Shown here one piece after another: positions 12,626 to 23,730 of a stretch of DNA of 64,000 nt. The stretch is from positions 1 through 64,000 of the forward strand of contig JAHDVF020000867.1 of assembly GCA_022606425.2 (NCBI GenBank), in the 5' to 3' direction. The DNA is from Lepidostoma basale (taxonomy: Eukaryota > Arthropoda > Insecta > Trichoptera > Lepidostomatidae). The number at the start of each line of letters is the position of its first letter. Positions within the stretch are counted from its first letter, which is position 1. The notes beneath the pieces were generated by a model that made no database searches, was not told where the DNA came from, and saw only the letters and a program-made list of their open reading frames with translations. The translations under genes and the position numbers were made by a program.

Positions 12626-13490
12626 CGAACTAACCTTCACGCCGTCTCCCCGAAGGGGTGGGCAGAAAGAATGGACTGCCACATTTTTCATTCCTGACAT
12701 TTCTCTCTCTTCCTCAACATTCACACATCGTGTAATGCACGCGCGTCGATTTCTCTGACTCCTCACATGGCCGACATTCAATATTTGATTTATTTGATCG
12801 TGACACATTTTCCTCGGTCTTCCTCTATTTCTGGGTCCATTTACATCGTTAACATATAATTTTTTAACCATTCTTTCTTCATTCATTTTTTCCGTACGTC
12901 CAAACCATCTGATCCTTTCATTATTTTGCTCATAACACCATCATTCACACCGCATTCACTTCTTATATTTTCATTCGACACTATCATACAGAGTATCCAC
13001 ACATTTGTCTAAGAGATCTCATTTATACTGCACTTATTCTACTTTCATCCTTCTTTTGCCAGTTCCATGCTTCGCTTCCATACATAAGGGTTGGTAGAAG
13101 AACACCATTGTGCACTGCCATTATTGCTTTTTTGGATAGGTTTTTGTTTGAGATGACAACTTTAAGTGCACCATTCACTTTGTTGCCTGCCCCAACCATT
13201 CTTTCCATATCCCTCTCCACTCGCCCATCTCTTGTAAACACACTACCTAAATACACGAACTCATCTACTTGCTCCAAATTTTTACCATTCACGCTAATGT
13301 TGCAGACTATCATGATTTCTTCTTTTTCAAAAATCATTACCTTGGACTTATTCACATTCATCATCAAATCATTTCGCATACATACCTCATACATACTATT
13401 CACTAGGACAGCGTCATCCGCATACAAGAGACAGCTTACTGACACTCCGCTCATTTTGGCACCTACATCCAACCCTTTCAGCTCTTTCAT
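12626..13490 (-). pseudogene. TTAG-LINE reverse transcriptase fragment
   Basis: From 13490 down the protein reads MKELKGLDVGAKMSGVSVS, CLLYADDAVLV, MMNVNKSKVMIFEKE, VDEFVYLGSVFTRDGRVERD, LLPTLMYGSEAWNWQKKDES. After a frame change it continues MNEERMVKKLYVNDVNG, NRGRPRKMCHDQ and RACITRCVNVEE. About 30 nt after YADD are deleted relative to the 2.9-kb copy. The hairpin CCCCTTCGGGG and a weak TTAG tail are at 12626-12660. The 5' end at 13490 coincides with that of the 16955-18006 copy. Confidence 0.85.
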
Positions 13491-13499
13491 AAGTTAGTT

Positions 13500-13837
13500 A
13501 TTATAGCTACTATAATAACATATAACTAAGTTATTTATTATACTCCCCAAAAGAAGCTTGTACGCGTATCCAAGCGAAACTATAATAGTTTGCAGCAATT
13601 ATAATAACCATAATGTGGTTTAATACAAGGTGTTTTATTATTTTATATCTATAATTTTTTAGTTGTCAACATACTAGGGCAGTTATAAATACTTATAGTA
13701 TTGTTATCGAAAAATAAAAAAATTGTAGTAGATTTCTAACAAGATTGAAAAAGAAGTCATTTTCATTTACACAAAATTTATATTCAATTTGATTTTACTT
13801 ACACCATCCAACGAGAATTTTAATATTTTTAATGAAA
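13500..13837. other. No feature recognised
   Basis: AT-rich spacer between a LINE copy and a passenger element. No repeats or ORFs recognised. Confidence 0.3.
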
Positions 13838-14620
13838 ACTAACTAACTAACCATCACGCCGTCTCCCCGAAAGGGTAGGCAGAAAGAATGGACTGTCACA
13901 CTTTAACCGATGCGGCACTCCATCCTTCTCTTTTCGCCCCGCGGGAGACGCGGTGTGATGGGTTGCGAACCTCATCGCCACCAATAGGCATCTCCCGCGC
14001 ACACTTCGATCTTCCAACATCCACAAAATAAATCTAAAACAAATAATATAAAATACAATGATATAAAATAAAATAACAAAATAAAAATAATTTAATACAA
14101 AATGTTATTTTTAGATGGGGCATATTTGTCTATTTAATTTATGTTCCACGAATCCACCGTTTTTTTAAAATTTAGCACATAATGTATTAACACATAATGT
14201 TTTTCCGATGTTGCACATGTTGACATGGACGATCCAGACTTTTGTGTTTCTTTAATTTATGTTACACGTATCCACCGTTTTTTAAATTAGCTGTTATATG
14301 ATTTAATTAATGTTCCACGTATCCATTTTTTTTATTTGGCAGTAATTAGGCACTTAAAACCAACTAACACCAGCAAGAACTTTAAAAGAATATTGAAGAA
14401 ATTATTCAAATTGTCATTGGAACAAATGAAAAATTTATTTTTACACCTGTCAAATTTTTTTATATAAACGAAAAAACTTGTATAATTTTGACATCAAAAC
14501 AGTACAAACGTATTACGTGTCACAATTAACTATTATAAAGTGCGGCAACAATCAAATTGACCAAAACAATTCACTTATACACGTAATTTCTCCAAATTCA
14601 CGGGAGCTCCACATGAACCA
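13838..14620 (-). mobile_element. Non-autonomous passenger element, copy 2
   Basis: Minus-strand copy of the element at 42600-43545. Its 3' end at 13838-13900 is the TTAG-LINE terminal block. Next comes a GC-rich structured segment (13910-14005, with GCGGGAGA/TCTCCCGC able to pair), then an AT-rich body. Within the body a short unit (TAATTTATGTTCCACGAATC plus CACCG) recurs near 14135, 14255 and 14300. The 5' boundary is near 14620. No ORF is conserved with the other copies. Confidence 0.75.
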
Positions 14621-14639
14621 ATGAATGAATTTATTTATT

Positions 14640-15104
14640 ATCTTATTAAAATCTTTATGAAACATCATTTCTGCAGAATTTATCACTCCTTCCCTCTCCA
14701 AAAGCTCAGCGAGAGGTAATAAAGCTTAAAGCTGTCAAAAGAAAGTTCAAAAAGTGTAGTGTGAGTAGAGTTTCTTTGAAAGTGATGTCAGTTGAGATAT
14801 CTTTTCTATTATAAATAATAAACTAGATGTAATCTGCCAAAACGGAATATTATTATTAAGTCGACGGCTTAGTTGACCTCTGTATTTAAATATTATTATA
14901 TCTTACCTTCGGTATTATAAGTTAAAGTTGTTTTGTCTGAGCAGACTTTAACTGGAATAACGGAATACTTCACGCCCGATCATGTCTAGAAATAAATTAT
15001 AATAACAAAATTACATGTTTTTTTTCATTTCATTATTAAATTAAAATACTATGTTATTGATTCCGCAAATCCCATATAAATTACTTATAGTCATTAGAAA
15101 GTAA
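14640..15104. other. No feature recognised
   Basis: AT-rich sequence without recognised repeats or coding potential. Confidence 0.3.
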
Positions 15105-15595
15105 CTTTGTTTTTTGTATCACAATTGTATTTTATTTTTTATTTTACGCGACAGCTGTTTCATCAACCTATGTTGATACTACCTTCAACTTTTGTCACCT
15201 CTCCTATTAATGTAATCTATGTACTTCCTGATATTGTTTATCGTTTTTAATTTATTATGTTTCATCGTTTTTGACTCTATACTATGTGTAAATATTCCTT
15301 CTAATTACTGTTTTATTATTATATTTTCCACCTTTAATATTTTCTCCTATAAATAGTAATTAACCGTTCTTTAAATTAAAATATTGAGGTTCAGTTAAAA
15401 TATTGAGGCTCAGTTTCACCAAGAACTTCAAAATTATATCAAAGAAATTATTCAAATTGACACAGGAACAAATACACATAAATATTCGAAAAATCACGAA
15501 AATTAGACATTTGATATATTATTGTAACACCTGATGATGTCAACAGCTGTCGCGTAAAATAAAATACAATTGTGATACAAAAAACAAAGTTTATT
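15105..15595. repeat. Inverted repeat with decayed hammerhead, AGCUGUC family
   Basis: Arms at about 15105-15180 and 15525-15595 share TTTTTGTATCACAATTG and TTTACGCGACAGCTG. On the minus strand the left arm reads ATCAACATAGGTTGAT (a perfect stem II) followed by GAAACAGCTGTC. The right arm keeps CCTGATGATGTCAACAG but has lost the stem II loop and GAAAC. Both arms are therefore broken hammerheads, separated by about 345 bp of AT-rich spacer. Confidence 0.65.
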
Positions 15596-15599
15596 CATT

Positions 15600-16950
15600 A
15601 ACAGTTTAAAATGTAAAGGTATCATAGTGTTTCGGCCACAACAATGGAATATATGATTCATTAAAAAAATGTATATATCCAAATTTAATTAGAGAGTTAT
15701 TCTCCCTTGCAGTCCACACCACAATCTTTTAAGTAAAATTTGCTCAAACAAAATAATGAAAATACAATTTTTATGAAATTAAAATAATAAAATTAATAGC
15801 TTAAACAAAATTAAAAATAAACCTTTGTTTTACTCCTGGAACAACCCCATTCGGTTTTCCACGCCATTTGGACTAATCGTGTAATTATTTTTAAATTCCT
15901 GTACATTTAATTTAAGTGTTTACAATATTGTATTGAGATAATGACATTGATGTTAGTTTTAAGTATTAATAATTACAAGAATTTTCCACGAGTGTAAAGC
16001 ACAATCCTTTGTATGCGCAGTCCGCTATGCACACCTAATCGCCATTTAAAAGCTCGCTTTATGAATACGGCCTCATAAGCTTTTATCCCCTCTCGGAATG
16101 CCAGCTTTCGTACTGTTGAGCATATTGGCACTCGGCAGTAAAGTGTTCATACGTCAATTGCTCTTATTTCCCTCGAAAGTAATGAACTTCCCTCTTTCGT
16201 TAAAGTGCCCCGTTTTACTTAGTACCGAGTACTTGGACAATTGAAAATCTTCACAGGTTGTTTCGGTCTCTTTCGCGAGTCGATACGAGAGAGCGAATCG
16301 GTTGCACCTACATACTTTGATATGCATCTAGTTCGTTGTATCTCTTTCTGTTCGTAACGGGTGGATTCAAGCCGGAGAGAGATGATACGACGTGGTTCTA
16401 CTATGCACCAGCGGTTGTCTCCATCGTACGCCGCAGTTCCCTCCGTGCCAGAAAGGGATAACGCGATAGTTGTGCACTTATAGATTGCGCCGCGTCCTGA
16501 TAAAATAGAGTCTCTTAGCGAAAGGTGATAACAATTTCCACGGCACTGTTTTTTCCTCTTTACTACGGCAACACATTTTTTATAAGTATATCATCTTTTC
16601 CGATCGCTGGCGCTCATCGGCATTAGTTTGACTTTGTAATTTAGCATACGCGCGAATGAGACAGGCGCCGTGTGTCCCGCTCCCGCCCCCAGTTCAAGGT
16701 CACCTTATTGCGCAGTGAAAGGCTAAATTAATGCTCTTTGCATGTAATTGAAACTGTTTGCGTGTATGGTGTAGGCTCTGCCCGTGCAGACGTGCGCGCA
16801 TGTGTGCCCGCGTGGGTGGGTGTGTGTGTGTGTGTGTGTGGCTACACTTTCCGCCCTTTGTGTACTTTCATCATATTTTAGCATTTAAGGTTTCAAATTG
16901 ATTCTGTATCACCTTCTAATGGTCATACTTAGGAGTGGAATTTTCTTATT
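15600..16950. other. Apparently single-copy region, (GT)n at 16818-16840
   Basis: AT-rich to 15990, then moderately GC-rich to about 16850 with no recognised repeat family. A (GT)n run of about 23 bp lies at 16818-16840. The GC-richer part could be regulatory or old coding DNA, but no ORF or splice pair supports a gene. Confidence 0.4.
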
Positions 16951-16954
16951 AAAC

Positions 16955-18006
16955 TAACTAACTAACTAACCATCACGCCGTTTCGACGAAAGGGTAGGCA
17001 GAAATAATGGACTGCCATGCTTCATACATCGTGTCATACACGCGCGTCGATTTCTCTGACTCCTCAAGCAGCCGACATTCAATATTTGATTTATTTGAGC
17101 GTGCCTCGTATCCCTCGGTCTTCCTCTATTTTTAGTTCCATTTACATCTTTATCATATACTTTTTTACCATTCTTTCTTCATTCACTCTTTCCTTCATAC
17201 ATCGTGTCATGCACGCGCGTCGATTTCTCTGACTCATCAAGCATTCGACATTCAATATTTGATTTATTTGATCGTGCCTCGTATTCCTCGGTCTTCCTCT
17301 ATTTTTAGTTCCATTTACATCTTTAACATATACTTTTTTACCATTCTTTCTTCATTCACTCTTTCCATGTGTCCAAACCATCTTAATGATCCTTTCATTA
17401 TTTTGTTCATAACACCATCATTCGCACCGCATTCACTTCTTATATTTTCATTCGACACTCTATCATACACCGAATATGCATACATTCGTCTAGGAGATCT
17501 CATTTCTACTGCATTTATTCTACTTTCATCCTTATTTTGTCAGATCCATTCTTCACTTCCATGCATAAGGGTCGGTACAAGAACACCATTGTGCATTTCC
17601 ATTTTAGCTTTTTTTGATAGGTTTTTGTTTGCGATGACAACTTTAAGTGCATCATTCACTTTGTTGCCTGCCCCAACCCTTCTTTCAATATCTCTCTCCA
17701 CTCGCTCATCTTTTCTAAATATACTACCCAAATACACGAACTCATCTACTTGCTCTAATTTTTTACCATTCACGCTAATGTTGCAGAGTGTCATGATTGC
17801 TTCTTTTTCAAAAATCATTACCGTGGACTTATGTATTCATATTCATCATCAGATCATTTCGCATGCATACCTCATACATACTATTCACCAGGACTTGTAG
17901 TTCATGCTCGTTGTCTGCAAGTAGAACAGCGTCATCCGCATACAAGAGACAGCTTACTGACACCTCGCTCATTTTGGCACCTACGTCCACCTTTCAGCTC
18001 TTTCAT
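16955..18006 (-). pseudogene. TTAG-LINE copy with internal tandem duplication
   Basis: Minus-strand RT C-terminal half. Readable pieces include MIFEKEAIMTLCNISVNGKK, VDEFVYLGSIFRKDERVERD, VPTLMHGSEEW, MRSPRRMYAYSVYDRVSNEN and WFGHMERVNEERMVKK. YADD is readable near 17930 in another frame. The last part is duplicated in tandem (17020-17192 and 17193-17365, period 173 bp). It ends at 16955 in four TTAG units. Its 5' break falls within about one base of the break in the 12.6-kb copy. The 213-codon ORF on the opposite strand is a shadow. Confidence 0.85.
17020..17365. repeat. 173-bp tandem duplication inside a LINE copy
   Basis: Both units run from CTTCATACATCGTGTCATAC to ATTCACTCTTTCC. They differ at only a few positions, for example GAGCGTGCC against GATCGTGCC. 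Confidence 0.9.
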
Positions 18007-18009
18007 ATT

Positions 18010-18369
18010 ATTTTTTTTTCTTATTAATTTTTTTTTTTTTTAATAAAACAAAAGATCTAATGAAGGCGTAAAGTCGATAGAAGACACGTATCTATGTTGA
18101 TACAGAAACGCGAAGGAGAAAATTGATAATTGTGGAGGGAGCTGTTGAGAATATGAAGAAATTCTAACTTTGAGGGCCCTGAAAATAAAGAAAAGCATAT
18201 ATATATATGTTACAGCTACCGTCTGATGAATTTCTCTCATTTGTGAAAACTTTTAGAATAAATTATTTTTATTTAAATAATTTACACGAATGAAAATGTC
18301 AGTTATAATTTTTTTGTTATATGAAATGTTGTCAAAATTTTGACGGTGTCAATTGCTGTTATCTATATA
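18010..18369. other. No feature recognised
   Basis: T-rich run at 18007-18045 followed by AT-rich DNA; nothing else recognised. Confidence 0.3.
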
Positions 18370-18480
18370 AATTGCTAAGGCATTTGATAATGACTCACTA
18401 CGGCGAAACATGACATTCCCATGAAAAAATCAAAGTTCTTCAAAGGGACGTTTTCACTTGTATTGATTACAGATTGTTTT
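18370..18480 (+). repeat. Hammerhead-like repeat, U3/A8 family, single arm
   Basis: GGCATTTGATAATGACTCAC, CGGCGAAACATGACATTCCC, then TTCTTCAAAGGGACGTTTTC. The GUC cleavage triplet has become GAC (AUGAC), so this copy should be inactive. Confidence 0.5.
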
Positions 18481-18757
18481 TCATTCTTTTTTTGACATTC
18501 TTCTAATGTTCAAATGTTGAGCTTATTTATGGTTTCCTCAGATGTATGGCCCTAAGTACCTATTATATATAGCCCATGGACCACAGGCTTGACTAAGTGC
18601 TAGCTCAGTAGACTTTTTCTAGGCTCGACAGATTTAAGTAAACACAGAAATAAATTTTATAATAATTAGTCATATCCTCGAGCTAAAGAAAAAACAAGGA
18701 TATGATAATAAAGAAACCAATAGGAAAACAAATGTCCCTCATAAATTACAACCTATA

Positions 18758-18960
18758 CATAACTAACTAACTAACTTACTATCACGCCGTCTCTCCGGAG
18801 GGGTAGGCAGAAAGAATGGAACGCCACACTGTTCTGTCCTGACATACGTCTCTCGCTTCCTCTACATTCATACATCTTGTCATGCACGCACGTCGATTTC
18901 TCCGACTCCTCACGTGACCGACATTCAATATTTGATTGTATACATTCTCCAATAAAATCG
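18758..18960 (-). pseudogene. TTAG-LINE 3'-end fragment
   Basis: Three TTAG units, the hairpin block (CTCCGGAG variant) and the conserved non-coding and C-terminal stretch, ending at ATTCAATATTTGATTGTA. Confidence 0.75.
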
Positions 18961-19184
18961 TGCGTTTTTTCCTTTCACGCCATTTAACGAGTATTTTACG
19001 TATATAATAAAAACATTAAAGAAATGTTACATAAAACTTTCGTTTTATCTTTTTTAGTATAGCAAGCCTTACAAAAGGAGAGAAATTTTGTCGATGGTTA
19101 CAACACATTTTTTGTGGTTATTTATTTATAAGTAATTTACTTTCTGTGTAATGTTAACACAGATTTTATGAGTTTATTAGATTA

Positions 19185-19396
19185 TAGTGGAGTTCTAGTG
19201 CCAACCCTTGTGTATGGAAGTGAAGTTTGGAACTGGCAAAAGTAGGATGAAAGTAAGATAAATGCCGAAAAATGAGATCACTAGGGAGAATGTGTGGGGA
19301 AAACGATGTATGATTGAATACCGAACGACGAAATTATTAAGAAATGTAAGACAGATGATTGCAACATAAGTAAAATTAGAATAGGATCCCTTAATC
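19185..19396 (+). pseudogene. TTAG-LINE subfamily B fragment
   Basis: Reads VLVPTLVYGSEVWNWQK, then NDEIIKKCKTDDCNISKIRIGSL. This resembles the 51555-52223 subfamily more than the main one. It lacks both the 5' RT and the 3' tail. It stops where the SMYD-like fragment begins, at about 19397. Confidence 0.7.
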
Positions 19397-19773
19397 CTCT
19401 CCCCTTGGATTGCGGATTTCACGATGCCACTGCAGAAGTTATGATACGCCAGAAAAATGTCCAATTTCAGTACAAGTTTAAATGTCATGGCGAAGCATGC
19501 GTAAATATCTGGTTGTTGTTCTTGAGGTTGCGTGCTGCCCAAATTTCTGATGCAAAGAAAAGAGATTTTATCTCGCATAGAATATACCCAAGATTTGTTT
19601 GAGCAACTTCAGACTGGTGATAGAAGAGTGACCTTGCAGATAGTGAACCAGCTGTACCCTTACGTGAGCATCCTGGAAGAGAGCGCCCCTTTAGCCTTGA
19701 CCTGGCTGAATTCCAGGAGACTATTAAGCAATGTTGGTCTCTATTTGGAAACATTGACAGACTACATCCATAA
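19397..19773 (+). pseudogene. SET/MYND (SMYD4-like) gene fragment, frameshifted
   Basis: Three frames together give a protein-like reading. Frame 1 (19405-19601) has LDCGFHDATAEVMIRQK then NVQFQYKFKCHGEACVNIW. This fits the end of a SET domain (NCYG-x-HY, RQ) and the post-SET cysteine region typical of SMYD proteins (QYKFxCxCEACVNNWP). Frame 2 (about 19580-19690) has RIEYTQDLFEQLQTGDRRV and QIVNQLYPYVSILEES. Frame 3 (19684-19773) has SLDLAEFQETIKQCWSLFGN, like the C-terminal repeats of insect SMYD4, then TAA. Two frameshifts and the change of a zinc cysteine to glycine (CHGEAC) argue for a dead copy. No introns or poly(A) are visible. It abuts a LINE fragment in the same orientation, which could mean a chimeric retrocopy or chance juxtaposition. 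Homology was judged from memory of the family. Confidence 0.5.
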
Positions 19774-20034
19774 GCTTTTTTTGTTATACATATTTATTAT
19801 TATATTAACTCTTTGCCCACGGCGACTGACTTTAGTCTGATTATATGTGGTGTGGATCAGGATCTCGAGTGTGTGTTTATTGATTATTTGATATTTTAGG
19901 AAGATACTAAAATAATCAATTATTTGCTTTATTGATTTGGTTTGTAAGAAAATAATGTTTCAACCACTGATCACTTCAGTGATGCATAGAATCGTATATT
20001 TATAACTTTTGATTAATTTTATTTTTGAACTTAT

Positions 20035-20310
20035 GGGAAGAAAGGACAAGAGAAGAATGTTTAAAATGTTGTTTACAAGCAGTGTGAGTGGAAAAAGGCC
20101 ATAGAAGACCAAAGAAAGCAGGGCATGACCAAATTAATCAAATAGTAAAAGACGGCCACATTTGAAATCGGAAAAATCAACGAGAGTACACGTTACGTTA
20201 TATATGAATGTAGGGGAATATCGAAAGGTTTGTTAGGACAGCAGTATGGCGGTCAATTCTCTCTGCCTACCCCTTCGTGGGAACGGTGCGATTGTTATTT
20301 AAACTGTCTG
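20035..20310 (+). pseudogene. TTAG-LINE 3' fragment
   Basis: Matches the 38015-38310 copy: KKGQEKNV-like start, a DQINQIVKDGH region, NVGEYRKVC, then GCCTACCCCTTCGTGGGAAC and a decayed tail near 20295. Heavily mutated. Confidence 0.7.
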
Positions 20311-20814
20311 AAGAGACGGTTGTATATATTATAGAATTGGCTGAATTGTGTCCATTTGTTTTGATTTCCTAATAAGCACTGCAGTCATTAATTGGAGAGG
20401 TTTTGCCCCGCAACCCTCACCCGTACGAGCAGGTTACCAGCTCGCGGGGTACAATGGCGCGGCGTGTCGAGTGAATAAGACGCCAATTAATCCTGGACGG
20501 CTCCGATATAATTGGATCGTTAGCGCATAAAACGGCGAAAGTTTACAGGTCTGATGGAATATTTCACGGCGGGCAGGGCGGGACTCGAGGCCCCTAATAT
20601 CTATTATTCAATTCGACCTTCGCTCGTTAACGACGTCTAATATTCATGTCGACTTCTCCAACACAATATACTCGTAGTTGCTATATATACCTTCCATAGT
20701 TGTGGTTGAATATAATCGTATGTACTTTGTTATCCTTTCCCTGACTAATAAGTGCGTAAATTTTCACCGTTAGAATCAATATGTTTTTTTTGGATCTTGA
20801 GTAAATCCATGTAA
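20311..20814. other. GC-richer single-copy island
   Basis: Between 20380 and 20650 the base composition rises (GCGGGGTACAATGGCGCGGC and neighbours) with two ATTAATT motifs. No ORF with recognisable domains and no match to other repeats in the window. Confidence 0.35.
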
Positions 20815-21360
20815 CGTGTTATCTTCCACGACTAACGTTTTGGAGAACGTTGCAGTCTCTATCTTCAGGGTAGTTACATACGTTTTCTTCTCCTTGATGT
20901 TGATCTTCCGATGTGTTTAAACTTGATATCAATTTTGGTTATATGATGCAGACGACCAGCTTTTTCTCCATCCCTTTTGTGGTCGTCCTGGTCGTAGACG
21001 GCCCTCCGGATTCTCGTGCATCGAGATCTTGGAAATCATCGCTGGGTCCATTCTCTCAATGTGACCCCTCCAGAATCGTCTTGCCTGCCTTCTTCTTTCG
21101 GTGCCGTGTCAGGTCCCCCCAACTTTGGCGATCACTGCAGCAAAGGCATCTCTGTCCTGCGCCACTTGGCACAGGTTTTGATCTCTAATAATTCCTGTCC
21201 ACTATTTTATGTTCCGCAGCCAGGACAGATGCCTTCTACCAGTTCCCCGCCCTTGCTTACCTACATACATGTAAATACGCATATTACATAATTACACCGA
21301 AGATGGAGACTGCAATGATCTCCGAAATGTCGGTCGATAAAGAGAACAAATCATACGGAT
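20815..21360. repeat. Hammerhead palindrome split by LINE pieces
   Basis: The left arm (20815-20900) on the minus strand reads CTGAAGATAGAGACTGCAAC then GTTCTCCAAAACG. The right arm (21290-21360) on the plus strand reads CCGAAGATGGAGACTGCAAT, GATCTCCGAAATGTCGGTCG. Outer sequences also match in inverse (ATATGTTTTTTTTGGATCTT against AAGATCCAAAAAAACATATT). Stem II is GGAGA/UCUCC in the right arm. The core changes (C3-C4, GAAAU) suggest decay. Confidence 0.65.
21000..21240 (-). pseudogene. Two LINE C-terminal fragments side by side
   Basis: Minus strand. 21116-21240 reads GRRHLSWLRNIK, WTGIIRDQNLCQVAQDRDAF and AVIAKVG. 21000-21115 reads FWRGHIERMDPAMISKISMH and GRLRPGRPQKG. Both are the familiar basic tails of insect non-LTR RTs but come from different lineages. 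They lie inside the hammerhead palindrome at 20815-21360, so they arrived after it. Confidence 0.65.
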
Positions 21361-21887
21361 ATACTCAAGATCCAAAAAAACATATTACCCGTACTGTACA
21401 AGAAAAATGCTGTGTACACAGTTTAACTACCCTACGTATTTGAACGAACGTGATACGTTCACTTTGACTGTACCATTCTGCGCTATCCCGTATCACGTAC
21501 GCGCTTGAGAAAAAATAATGTATCTAAAATGTACAAACTGTTAAAGATACGCGAGTGTGCTAACAACACTCGAGTACAAGTCTTCACAAATATGATAGTT
21601 TAACAAGGGGAAGGCGAAGTGTGCGGTCGAGTCTTTGACTATTCGTAATTTAAAAAAATAAAATTAATATATAATTAAATTTAATTAATTAAAACCTTTT
21701 TTTCCCACGTTTCTCGGAAAATTACCCGAAGGTAGGGCGGTTAAAGTCAATTGTGATATTATTTTTAATCTATAATAATTGCTAAAAAAATTATTAATTC
21801 GGCAAACGCTCTCATCGTTTGAAAAGGCATCAAGCGAGAGGTCCGCTAATGACAAGCGTCTAAGTCCGACTGATTCAATATTAAAAA
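21361..21887. other. No feature recognised
   Basis: AT-rich sequence without recognised repeat or ORF. Confidence 0.3.
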
Positions 21888-22514
21888 AAACTAACTAACT
21901 AACCATCACGCCGTCTCTCCAAAGGGGTAGGCAGAAAGAATGGACTGCCACACCTTTCTTTCCTGACATATTTCTCTCGCTTCCTCAACATTCATACATC
22001 GTGTCATGCACGCGCATCGATTTATCTGATTCCTCACATGGCCGACATTCAATATTTGTTTATTTGATCGAGCCACGTTTTCCTCGGTCTTCCTCTATTT
22101 CTGATTCCATTTACATCATTAACGTATAATTTTTTTACCATTATTTCTTCATTCATTCTTTCCATATGTCCAAACCATCTTAATGATCCTTTCATTATTT
22201 TGTTCATGACACCATCATTCGCACCGCATTCACTTCTTATATTTTCATTCGACACTCTATCATACACAGAGTATGCACACATTCGTCTAAGAGATCTCAT
22301 TTCTACTGCATTTATTCTACTTTCATCCTTCCTTTGCCAGTTCCATGCTTCGCTTCCATACATAAGGGTCGGTAGAAGAACACCATTGTGCACTGCCATT
22401 CTAGCTTTTTTTGATAGGTTTTTGTTTGCGATGACAACTTTAAGTGCACCATTCACTTTGTTGCCTGCCCCAACCCTTCTTTCAATATTCCTCTCCACTC
22501 GCCCATCTCTTGTA
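21888..22514 (-). pseudogene. TTAG-LINE, open C-terminal half
   Basis: From about 22514 down, one open frame carries TRDGRVERNIERRVGAGNKV, LLPTLMYGSEAWNWQRKDES, MRSLRRMCAYSVYDRVSNEN, KIMKGSLRWFGHMERMNEE and IRNRGRPRKTWLDQINKY. The frame breaks after that. The hairpin and three TTAG units are at 21888-21925. The 5' junction at about 22514 passes into a hammerhead-type repeat. Good match to the 2.9-kb copy, so a fairly young insertion. Confidence 0.85.
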
Positions 22515-22590
22515 ATATTCAATAATGCTAATAATTTATCTCGCTCGTCAATATTAAAGTAGCGAGTGAGACAGACGTAAATAATTGTTT

Positions 22591-22640
22591 GTAACACATG
22601 ATGATGTCAACAGAGGTTGGTGAAACAGCTATCGCGACAA
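22591..22640 (+). ncRNA. Hammerhead ribozyme-like motif, AGCUGUC family
   Basis: ACACATGATGATGTCAACAG, AGGTTGGTGAAACAGCTATC. The core AUGAUGA has C3 changed to A. Stem II is GUCAAC/GUUGGU with wobble pairs, followed by GAAAC-AGCU-AUC. It is a relative of 34232-34280, which keeps CUGAUGA. Predicted weak or inactive. Confidence 0.5.
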
Positions 22641-22659
22641 ACTCATGTAAATGATACGT

Positions 22660-23654
22660 AATAACAGAGTTTCATATTTAAACATTTAATAATGTTGAAG
22701 TAAATACCTCATTGCTTTGGCCAAAAAAAATCCTCAAGATCGAATTTATTAGGTTATGTTTTTACATAGTTATCTTTTACAAATACATACTAATATTATA
22801 TATCCCACCCCTCGCAGCATTCTTCAAGCGGGTGTTTACGGCGTGCCCCTCCCTCAGCGAATAACAGGTGACCCGAGGTTCACACGAAGTAGAGATTATG
22901 ATATTTGTTGATTTAGGAGTGTCTCTTAGCCCCGGCTAAGCCTCAAGAAGCTCCGAACTCGCCCACGGACCTACTCCTAGCTCGGCTCGCGTGTTCTTTG
23001 GTTTTCCCCATCACCTCCGCTCAACCTGTTGTGTCGTGTGTTTTTCACCCACTTGGTGACAGCTTACCGCGGCTCAAAGGTCGCTCCCACCCGCCCTCCG
23101 CACTTCTCCCCCATCCCTGCCCGTCACCCTTCCATCCCACACCCGCTGCTGTCACCAGTCAACTCTGGAAAGCTTTCTCCTCCGCCCCCCGTACGTGGGA
23201 TGAAGATCGTCTGCTGATAGATACTACCTATCTATAATAATATTAAATTTGTGCACGTATGAAACTGTTGTTTTTTTGTATCATATTTATTTATCGATAT
23301 TTTCACGCGGTATTAAAAACTTTTTTCCGTAATAAGATTTAGATTTCAAATATACAAATTTTAGAATAGGATAGGAAACGTTGAAGATCAGAGATGCCTA
23401 CTTTCAAATGATAGTCAACGTCTAGAGGACCTGATATGGCACCGGGAAAAGAAGAAGTTTTAAAAATTAAAATGTAAATTGATATTTCGTTTATCATTCT
23501 TTTTTTTTCTTTTCGATGGAACGGTTATTTTAGGTCACATATATTTGGTAGGCATGGGCATATGTGGACTTTTTGAAACTTAGTTTCAATATTTTATAAA
23601 TGAAAATAGTTCCTCATTACCATTAAATAAATAAAATAAAATAATAATACACTT
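22660..23654. other. No gene recognised; GC-rich stretch at 22800-23190
   Basis: The CT-rich segment (for example CACCCGCCCTCCGCACTTCT) gives overlapping ORFs at 22998-23237 with proline/serine-rich translations and no domain. I see no convincing exon. Confidence 0.35.
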
Positions 23655-23687
23655 TTTATATATGTATCTAAACCACTTTATTTGTTA

Positions 23688-23730
23688 ACTATAACCGGTT
23701 TCGCTCCCGCCGGAGCTTCGTCAGGGTGAG
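23688..23730 (-). ncRNA. Hammerhead ribozyme motif, CUGACGA
   Basis: Minus strand: ACCCTGACGAAGCTCCGGCG then GGAGCGAAACCGGTTATAG. The core CUGACGA is intact. Stem II is GCUCC/GGAGC with a GGCG loop, followed by GAAAC-CG-GUU, a permitted NUH cleavage triplet. Stem III is two base pairs, as in Penelope-element hammerheads. The opposing arm at 24054 keeps CTGACGA but has lost GAAAC. Confidence 0.65.

Noticed and set aside
16955..16975. (TTAG)n runs as telomeric repeats
   Set aside because: The insect telomere unit is TTAGG. Here the unit is four bases and always directly follows the LINE terminal block.
17259..17900. 213-codon plus-strand ORF, the second longest in the window
   Set aside because: It is the antisense shadow of a minus-strand TTAG-LINE copy whose translation carries the RT signature. 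Similar shadows lie at 13108-13497 and 22200-22562.
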